From Aureococcus anophagefferens (lineage: Eukaryota; Sar; Pelagophyceae; Pelagomonadales; Pelagomonadaceae): a DNA stretch of 64,000 nt. The notes under the pieces were generated by a model. The model saw nothing but the letters and a program-made list of their open reading frames with translations. It did no database searches and was not told the DNA's origin. Every line of letters begins with the position of its first letter. Positions within the stretch are counted from its first letter, which is position 1. Made by a program: the position numbers and the translations under genes. Below, in pieces: positions 57,365-64,000 of the stretch. The DNA lies in assembly GCF_000186865.1 (NCBI RefSeq), contig NW_008705587.1, positions 395,304 to 459,303 on the forward strand. The letters are read 5' to 3'.

Positions 57365-57460
57365 GCTCTCTCCGCTGACCTCGGGCTGACATTGAAGACG
57401 AAACTGAAGGCGGTGCAGCCCGGCTGCGAGCGCCGAGCCGACGCCGTGCGCCGCGCGGCC

Positions 57461-58006
57461 ATGGCCGCGATGATGCAGTCCGAGGACGGCACGATCGACC
57501 TCGCCGCGCCCATCGACTCGGCGGCGCACGACCGATTCCTGCTCCAGTACCTCCACAACCAGTGCATCCTCGACATCGTCTTCGAGGAGCACCGGTGCGC
57601 CTCCGTCGCCGCGCGCGCGCGTGATTTTTTCTCGCCCGCGCAGGGCCTATCGCGAGGCGCCGTGCAAGCTCGCGTACCTCTGCGCCGGCCCGCCGAGCAC
57701 GAAGCCCAAGCCCGCGCGCGAGGCGGCGCCCGCGACGGCGGCGGACCTGAAGCTCACGGAGGCGCCGGCCTTCAACCCGAGCGACATGGACAAATACGCC
57801 TTCAACTGCTGCAACTGCGGCCAGCGCGCGCGCGCGCCGCGTTCCTCCGGACCTCGTCGACGCGCGCGAGCGCGCGCCTCCCGCCGCAGGTCGGGCCGCT
57901 GCGGTACGCGCAGCACCTCGACAAGTGCATGGCCAAGGGCGGCCGCCGCGCCGCGCGCGAGGGCAACGAGGCGCGCCGCGCGTCGGCGGGCTCCGGCAAC
58001 CGCTAG
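57461..58006 (+). CDS. Sgf11-like SAGA deubiquitinase-module subunit
   Basis: Three exons, 57461..57594, 57644..57827 and 57890..58006, encode 144 aa. FLLQYLHNQCILDIVFEEHR is a helix like the N-terminal Ubp8-binding helix of Sgf11. The second and third exons join to make FNCCNCGQRVGPLRYAQHLD then KCMAKGGRRAAREG, the Sgf11/ATXN7L3 zinc finger (C-x2-C … H-x3-C followed by Gly-Arg-rich residues). It should help the H2B deubiquitinase bind the nucleosome acidic patch in SAGA. The zinc finger exists only after splicing the second intron, which appears to be GC-AG (57828..57889, 62 bp). The first intron is GT-AG, 49 bp. Confidence 0.8.
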   Translation: MAAMMQSEDGTIDLAAPIDSAAHDRFLLQYLHNQCILDIVFEEHRCASVAARARDFFSPAQGLSRGAVQARVPLRRPAEHEAQARARGGARDGGGPEAHGGAGLQPERHGQIRLQLLQLRPARARAAFLRTSSTRASARLPPQVGPLRYAQHLDKCMAKGGRRAAREGNEARRASAGSGNR

Positions 58007-58453
58007 CGCGGCCCGCGGCCGCACCGCGCCGCGCTTGGAGCGCCGCGCGGTCGACGCGGATCGTAGATGGACCCGGCCCTTGCTCGGTGGTGCGACGGGC
58101 GCCGCCGGGGGGCCGACCCGGCGACCTGTCGAGTCGACGAGGCCTCGCGTCGCGTCGGAGGACGTCGCGCGGCGCGTCGACCCCGGGCGGCCTTCGGGGG
58201 TTTGAGAGGAGGGGGGTTTGAGAGGGATGGAGACCAAGTCCTGCGCCGCGAAGAGCTAGGCGCGTGCGCCGACTGGTGCCAGCTCGACCTTCGACGCGTG
58301 TGACCCGCGCCTCGAGGAGCGCGTCGTCCTGCTCGCGGACGCGCTCGCGCTCCTGCTCCAGCTCCAGCGCGTAGCGCCGCCGCGGCTCCGGCTGCGCCGC
58401 CGCGCGAGCACCTTCGCGTCGCAGCGGCGCGCGCGCGGCGCGACGCCGGCACC
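58007..58453. other. 447-bp region between Sgf11-like and VPS34 genes
   Basis: GC-rich spacer. 58270-58420 has good third-position GC in both directions: plus-strand EERVVLLADALALLLQLQ and minus-strand YALELEQERERVREQDDALL. A missed exon is possible, but I cannot decide the strand. GGTTTGAGAG occurs twice near 58198-58225. Nothing firm. Confidence 0.3.
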
Positions 58454-61400
58454 ATGTGGCGCTCGTTCCCGTTCTTCCCGTCGCACAGCGCGGGCGTGGA
58501 CCTCGAGGTCGGCGTCTGCCACCTCGAGCTCCCGCTCGACGACGTCGACCCGGACGGCGTCTACGCCGAGGAGGGCGCGGCGCCGAGCGTCTGGGCGCGG
58601 GGCAGCGAGGAGGAGTTCTACGTCTGCGGCACGGTGCTCTGCCACGGCGCGCCGACGCACCGCGTGCCCATCTCGACGCGGACGGCCGCGAGCTTCGACG
58701 CGCGGCGGTGCGCGTTCGAGTTCGGCGAGCTGTTGCGGTTCCCCGTGAAGCTGCGGGACCTGACGCGGGACGCGGCGCTCGCCGTGACGGTCATGGGCGA
58801 GGACCGGCGCGTCGTCGCGTCGGCGTCGACGCCCCTCTTCGACGGCCGGGGGCGCCTCGCGCGGGGCCTCGTGAAACTGGCGCTCCACGACGAGACGGCC
58901 GCGGGCGAGGCCGCGGCGGCGCTCGCGGCGGCGAACCGCGCGACGGAGCTCGGCGGCGCCGTCGGCGCCTTCGCGCGCGAGCTGCGGGGCGACGAGGAGT
59001 CCCGGGCCGGCTACGGGCCCTACGCGGCCGACGACCACCTCTTCCGCGCCGAGAAGCTCCGCGAGAACTTCGGCGGCGCGGCCGGGGCCGGCGCGGCGCC
59101 CGCCGCGGCCCGGCCGCCGGCGACGCCGGAGCGGCGCGCGAGCGCCGCGGGCGCGCCGGGCTCCGCGGGCGGGCCCGCGGCGCCGGCGGCCGCCGCGGGC
59201 CGCACCGCGTGGCTCGACGCGATGACGCTCGAGCGGCTCGGCCGCCGGCGGGCGGCGCTCGAGGACCGCGAGGCCTGGCTCCGCGCCGTGCACACGACGG
59301 CGGCGGAGCGCGCCATGGCCGGCCGCGCGTTCCTGAGCCTGGAGCTGCCGAGTCTGGAGCACCCGGTCCTCTACGAGGAGAAGCCCTACGCGGCCGCGCC
59401 CACGGTGCCGAAGATCGACAAGGCCTTCCGGGACCTGCGCGCCGGCGACGACGGCGCCCTGCCGCGGCGGGGCGGCGGCGCGGGCCTCGGCGCCGCGGGC
59501 GCCGCGGACGACGACGTGACCGTCAACGTCGTCGAGGCGACGCTCGCGGACATGGGCATCACGGCGTCGTCGAAGCACGGCTCGGGCGGGAGCCTCTTCG
59601 ACCTCTACGGCGCGTCCGACGGCGACGCGAAGCCGCGGCGCGAGCCGCGCGGGCCCGCGGCGCGCGAGCGGCGCGACGTCTTCGTCTACGACTACGAGGA
59701 CGCGCCGCGCGGCGGGGCGTCGAACCCCATCGAGGACAAGTACCGCGCCCTCGCGCGCGACGCGACGCGGGCCCTCGTGGACCGCGAGCTCAAGCCCAAC
59801 GTCGACGAGGCGCGCGCGATCGCGAAGATCGTGTCCGCGCCGGGCGACGCGCTGAGCCCGCGCGACAAGGAGCTGCTCTGGAAGTTCCGCTACACGCTCG
59901 TGACGGACAAGCACGCTTTACCCAAGTTCCTGCTGAGCGTGGACTGGCGCGTCGAGGCGGAGCTCGCGCAGGTCCGGGAGCTGCTCGCGGCGTGGCGGTC
60001 GCGCGCGCCCGTCGACATCGCGGACGCGCTCAAGCTGCTGGGGCCGGAGAAGGCCTTCCAGCACGAGGTCGTGCGCGCCTTCGCCGTCGACGCCCTGCGC
60101 GCCGCGAGCGACGAGGAGCTCGTGGCCTACCTGCTGCAGCTCGTGCAGGCGCTCCGCTACGAGGCGCGGCGCGACGCGGCGCTCAGCGAGGCGGCGCCGG
60201 CGGAGGCGAGCCGGGGCGGCAAGGACGTCGTGGAGATGGAGCGCGCCGACGGCGGGCGGGGCGCGAAGAAGAAGGGCGCGCGGTCGCCGCTCGCGGCGTT
60301 CCTCTCGGAGCGCGCCGCGCGGTCGCTGTCCGTCGCGAACTTTGTGTGGTGGTACCTGAAGGTGGGCGCCGAGGACGCGAGCGACGAGGCGGCCTGCGCG
60401 ACGTACCGCGTGTTCCGGGGCCGCTTCGCCGAGGACCTGGCGACGCGCGCGCCGGACGTCTACGCGACGCTCCGCGCGCAGGAGGAGCTCGTCGTGTCCG
60501 TGCTCGAGGCCCAGAGCCGCGCCAAGGAGGAGAAGGGGCGCAAGGATCTGAAGGAGGAGGCGCTGCGCAAGTCCCTGAGCCAGCTGCGCGTGCCGCGGCT
60601 CGTGACCGCGCGCGGCGTGCCCATGCCGCTCGACCCGACGGTGTCCGTGACGGGCCTCCACGACCCCGCGCGCGCGCCGAAGATCTACCGGTCGGCCATG
60701 TACCCGGCGCTCGTCGCCTTCGAGCGGAAGCCCGAGCCGCCGGACGCCGCGGCGCTCGCGGCGCGCGCGGCCGCGCCGCCGCCGCCGCCCGCGCGCGCGC
60801 GCGCGGCGCCGCCGCCCGCGGAGCGCGAGCCCCGGAGCTCGTCGCTCGGCGGCGACGGCTCCTTCTTCGACGCGCTGGCGACCGCGGCCTTCGGGAGCGA
60901 CGCGGGCAAGGACGTCGTCGAGCTCGAGCCCGCGGAGGGCGACCGCGTTAGCGGCGACGGCGGCCGCGGCTCGGGCGCGGCGCCGCCCGCGCCCTACCGC
61001 GTCATCGTCAAGAACGGCGACGACCTGCGCCAGGACCAGCTCGTGCTCCAGTTCGTGCTGCTCATGGACCTGCTGCTGAAGCGCGTGAACCTGGATTTGA
61101 AGCTCACGTGCTACCGCGCGCTCGCGACGGGCGCGTCGTCGGGCCTGCTCCAGTTCGTCGAGGACTCCGCGGCGATCTCGTCGATCTCTGGCGGACCACG
61201 GCGGCTCCATCACGGCCTTCCTCCGGCGCTGGAACCCGGACCGGCGCGCGGCGGACGGCGTGTCGGCCGAGGCGCGCGACAACTTCACGCGGAGCTGCGC
61301 GGGCTACTGCGTCATCACCTACCTGTTGGGCATCGGCGACCGCCACCTCGACAACATCATGATCGCCAAGGACGGGCGCCTCTTCCACATCGACTTTGGG

Positions 61401-61775
61401 TTCATCCTCGGCAAGGACCCGAAGCCGTACCCGCCGCCGTTCCGGCTCACCAAGGAGATGGCCGAGGCCATGGGCTACCCGGACGACCCCAACTACACGC
61501 AGAAGTTCAAGACCAAGTGCTGCCAGGCCTACACCTGCCTCCGCAAGCACGCGCCCCTCCTGCTCAACCTCATGTCGCTCATGAAGGACGCGGGCATCGA
61601 GCACCTCTCCGAGGAGTCCGACGTGAAGCTCGCCAAGTTCCAGGACCGCTTCCGCCTCGACCTCAGCGACGAGGACGCCGAGCGCTTCTTCCTCTCCCTC
61701 ATCAACGAGTCCCTCAACGCCCTCGTCCCCGTCGTCCTCGAGAAGTTCCACAAGATCGCCGTCTGGATGAAGTAG
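58454..61775 (+). CDS. VPS34: Class III phosphatidylinositol 3-kinase (VPS34), one frameshift
   Basis: Starts at 58454 (MWRSFPFFPSHS). N-terminal C2 domain (about 60-120), then an inserted Ala-rich region. A PIK helical domain follows (DKELLWKFRYTLVTDKHALP, LKLLGPEKAFQHEVVRAFAV). The kinase domain starts RVIVKNGDDLRQDQLVLQFV, and its catalytic loop and activation segment are YLLGIGDRHLDN and FHIDFGFILGKDPKP. It ends FHKIAVWMK, close to the VPS34 C-terminal helix. At 61187 one extra T breaks the frame: removing it gives …SSILADHGGSITAFLRR, as expected. That predicts 1106 aa. The break lies inside a highly conserved region, so an assembly error is likelier than a dead gene. Makes PI3P for endosomes and autophagy. 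Confidence 0.9.
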
Positions 61776-61979
61776 TACTAGTAGGATTTTACGTAGCGTC
61801 GTTCGCGCCGAGGCGGTCGAGGGCCACGCGGGCGTCGGATAGGGACTGGCGCGCCGCGGGTTTCACCAACTCGAGTCGACGTCGACGACTCGACGAGAGG
61901 CAGAGCCTGGTCCAACCTGCCAACGCGCAGCACTGCCGAAAGACAAGAGCATAGGCAACGTCCCTTCGTCACCGGCCCC

Positions 61980-63512
61980 CTAAGCGATGAGATCCTCCTC
62001 CTCCCCGTCGGCAACACCGAGGAAGATGCGCTCGAGCTCGACGAGGGACTTGCCCTTGGTCTCGACGGCGAAGAGGGCGAGGAGGCCCGCGGAGGCGAGG
62101 GAGAAGGCGGCGAAGGCGAAGAAGACGCCCTGCTGCGTGAGGGCCGTCTCGAGCTCCTTGAAGTAGTTCGTGAAGAGGAAGTTGAAGCCCCAGAAGACGG
62201 CGACGGCCGCGCCCGAGACCTGGGCGCGGATGCGCTCGGGGCTCACCTCCGTCGAGTAGGCCCAGGCGAGGGGCCCGACGCCGAAGGAGATGCAGGCGAC
62301 GTAGAAGACGACGGCGACGATGGGGAGCCAGGCGTTGAGGCCCGGGTCGTCGAGCGCGTACGAGAGGCCGAGGACGCCGCTGCCGAGCGCCGCGCCGACG
62401 AGGGAGCCGACGAGGAGGGGCTTGCGGCCGAACTTGGGGATGAAGTAGAGGATGCCGAGCAGGGAGATGAGCACCTGGGCGGCGCCGTAGCCGAGCGCGC
62501 CGAGCTCGACGGACTTGTCGCCGTCGTCCGTGTCGCCCGCGGCGGCGAGGATGTCGTTGAGGTAGGAGTTGACGATCTTCTGGCCGCTGAGGGAGAAGGC
62601 GCCGACGGTCGCGACGCCGAGGCAGGCCGGGTAGAGGTAGCGGCGCGCGCAGAGCGGGTCCGCGCGGGCCGCGGCGCCGGGCTTGGCCGCGTGGAGCGCG
62701 TGGAGGTCGCGGACCGTCGCGTCGTGGTCGCCGCCGCCGGCGCCGTGGATGGCGACGAGGGCCCGCTTCGCGGCGTCGAGGCGGCCTTGGCGCACGAGGT
62801 GGGGCGGCGCCTCGGGGAAGCACGCGCCGACGAGCGCCAGGTGCACCGCCGCGGGCGCGACGCCGAACGCGGCCATGACGCGCCACCAGTGGGCGCGGCT
62901 CGACACGCCGAGGCCGAAGAGCTGGGTCGTGAAGATGCCGCAGCAGAGCACGAGGTTGAGCATGCCCATCAAGATGCCGCGGCAGCTCGGCGGCGCGCAC
63001 TCGCCGACGTAGGGCTGGATGAGCGCGCTCGACGCGCCCTGGGCGAAGCCGATGACGAGGCGCGCGGCGAGCACCGTCGTGTAGGACCGCGCGCAGGCCA
63101 ACAGGCCGTAGCCGGCCATCCAGGGCGCGCAGTTCAGCAGCAGCAGCCGCCGGCAGCCGAGCCGGCCGCTGAGCCGGCCCGCGAGCAGCGCGGCGCCGAG
63201 CGCGACGAGGTCTGGGCAGGCGACGACGAGCTCCGCGCGGCTGCAGATGGCGTCGCCCGCGGCCCAGCCCGACCCGCAGAGGCCCGTGTCCGCGATGATG
63301 CTGCGGATCGTCGGGCCGCTGAAGGACACCGTGAAGCCGATGAGGTAGGCCTGCAGGTCGACGACGAGCGTCGCGAGCACGTAGAAGGGCAGCCGCGACG
63401 GGAGCTTCTGCGGCGGCGGGGGCGCTGGATCTTGCAAGGTGCCCAGCAGGGGGGCGTCGCGCTCGTGCTCCATATTCTCGGGTGTGGTCCAATGGGCAGC
63501 TCGCTCATCCAA
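61980..63512 (-). CDS. MFS sugar transporter
   Basis: Single exon, 510 aa, starting MDERAAHWTTPENMEHERDA. Twelve hydrophobic spans. Sugar-porter motifs: GRLSGRLGCRRLLLL after helix 2, the PESPR-like site CFPEAPPHLVRQGR after helix 6, QLF and GQKIVNSYLNDIL in helices 5 and 7, GRKPLLVGSLVGAAL after helix 8, and the C-terminal FAVETKGKSLVELERIF (PETKGKSLEE type). ERDAPLLG near the start is an acidic-dileucine sorting signal that often sends these carriers to the vacuole. The substrate is probably a hexose. Divergent from the partial gene at the right edge (69-bp gap). Confidence 0.9.
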   Translation of the reverse strand: MDERAAHWTTPENMEHERDAPLLGTLQDPAPPPPQKLPSRLPFYVLATLVVDLQAYLIGFTVSFSGPTIRSIIADTGLCGSGWAAGDAICSRAELVVACPDLVALGAALLAGRLSGRLGCRRLLLLNCAPWMAGYGLLACARSYTTVLAARLVIGFAQGASSALIQPYVGECAPPSCRGILMGMLNLVLCCGIFTTQLFGLGVSSRAHWWRVMAAFGVAPAAVHLALVGACFPEAPPHLVRQGRLDAAKRALVAIHGAGGGDHDATVRDLHALHAAKPGAAARADPLCARRYLYPACLGVATVGAFSLSGQKIVNSYLNDILAAAGDTDDGDKSVELGALGYGAAQVLISLLGILYFIPKFGRKPLLVGSLVGAALGSGVLGLSYALDDPGLNAWLPIVAVVFYVACISFGVGPLAWAYSTEVSPERIRAQVSGAAVAVFWGFNFLFTNYFKELETALTQQGVFFAFAAFSLASAGLLALFAVETKGKSLVELERIFLGVADGEEEDLIA

Positions 63513-63581
63513 GCAGCGCAGGCCTGGTCGAACGTGCAGCGCTGTTGAACAGCTTCACTCGGTGCTTCGCCGCCTTGAGCA

Positions 63582-64000
63582 ATGTCGAGCTCTTCGGCGC
63601 CCGAATCCGAGCTCTTCGGCCCCCGAATCCGCGCGCCGGCAGAAGCACCGTGCCCCTGGGACGTCGTCATACGCGTTTCGACCTTCGGCAACGCCTATCT
63701 CCTCAACGCCTTCCGCGCCGTGAGCAAAAGCGCTCAGAACGAGATCTCGCGGATCGTCGACGAGCGGCTCCTGCCCGAGCACCGCCGGCTGGCCCAGAGC
63801 CTCGTGCGCCGGACCCTGCGGCGGTCGGCGCTGCGGCGCGCCTCCACGGCGCCGGATCTCGAAGACGGCGCCGCCGGCGCCGCCGGCGCCGCGGACGACG
63901 CGCTCTCGTCCGCGCTCAACTCCGCGGACTTTGTCGAGTCGCTGCGGCGCGCGGCGACGATGCCCATGCTGCGGTCCGTCGAGCTCCTCGGCGCGCGGCC
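63582..64000 (+). CDS. Unknown protein, 3' partial at window edge
   Basis: Open from ATG 63582 to the end of the window (139 codons, no stop). MSSSSAPESELFGPRIRAPA opens the protein, and two near-identical blocks, GAGCTCTTCGGCGCCCGAATCC and its neighbour, repeat at the DNA level near the start. PWDVVIRVSTFGNAYLLNAF and NEISRIVDERLLPEHRRLAQ suggest a helical domain, followed by an Ala/Gly-rich linker. I do not recognise it. Third positions are strongly G/C, so it is likely real. Confidence 0.5.
   Translation, partial: MSSSSAPESELFGPRIRAPAEAPCPWDVVIRVSTFGNAYLLNAFRAVSKSAQNEISRIVDERLLPEHRRLAQSLVRRTLRRSALRRASTAPDLEDGAAGAAGAADDALSSALNSADFVESLRRAATMPMLRSVELLGAR

Noticed and set aside
1..64000. tRNA, rRNA or CRISPR array
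   Set aside because: No cloverleaf-like tRNA, rRNA segment or regularly spaced direct-repeat array was recognised by eye; a covariance-model search would be needed to exclude small RNAs.
1..64000. Bacterial or viral origin of the contig
   Set aside because: Spliceosomal introns, SAGA, VPS34, cytosolic HSP90, four-domain channels and plastid leaders all indicate a nuclear eukaryotic genome; no capsid, integrase or polymerase genes are seen.

Overview
The window is nuclear DNA of a eukaryotic alga, most likely a stramenopile with a complex (secondary) plastid. A pelagophyte close to Aureococcus is my best guess; this rests on general features and not on a database match. The evidence is very high GC with almost only G/C at third codon positions, tightly packed genes of alternating strand, short introns, and several precursors with a signal peptide followed by an ASAFAP-like motif (25775 ANAFAP, 30076 RAFVAP) or plastid FNR (52432). 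Short inverted-repeat elements also behave as introns, as described for introner elements in Aureococcus and Micromonas.

Layout. 1-14.4 kb: OSCA/TMEM63-like membrane protein (open at the left edge), WRN-type exonuclease, a FetB-FetA fused ABC transporter, a small RVSF protein, SGNH hydrolase, PPPDE peptidase, a WLM (Wss1/SPRTN-like) protease, a WW membrane protein and a two-part sulfotransferase. 14.7-34 kb: a four-domain EEEE calcium channel with EF-hand and leucine-rich tail, a coiled-coil protein, an extremely acidic secretory or plastid precursor, a BART/WW protein, an ankyrin plastid protein, a Slo/BK-type potassium channel, a plastid membrane protein and a PAS sensor. 34-44.5 kb: class-3 aldehyde dehydrogenase with a CaaX end, cytosolic HSP90, a formate/nitrite transporter, and a tandem triplication of MYND-RING-Sel1 genes. 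44.7-64 kb: a nine-exon EF-hand protein split by five introner-like elements, a sulfotransferase, a frameshifted small secreted protein, FNR, a putative glycosyltransferase, a SMARCAL1-like helicase, an AP2 protein, an Sgf11-like SAGA subunit, VPS34, a sugar transporter, and a gene running off the right edge.

The strongest unifying signal is the introns. Of 19 introns I can place by reading frame, nine appear to use GC donors. Nine are introner-like insertions or candidates: seven belong to one ~140-211 bp family sharing a core, and two are a shorter (~80-87 bp) type. Five of the nine have 7/8 or 8/8 direct repeats, where the first two bases of the upstream repeat are the donor and the element ends in the AG acceptor. 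The elements occur in both orientations relative to the host gene.

Functionally the window has a calcium/ion cluster by content (calcium channel, BK-type channel, EF-hand protein, OSCA-like protein), DNA-damage/SUMO factors (WLM protease, SMARCAL1-like helicase, WRN-like exonuclease), and plastid proteins. There is no operon-like organisation; most neighbours are head-to-head or tail-to-tail with gaps of 2-300 bp.
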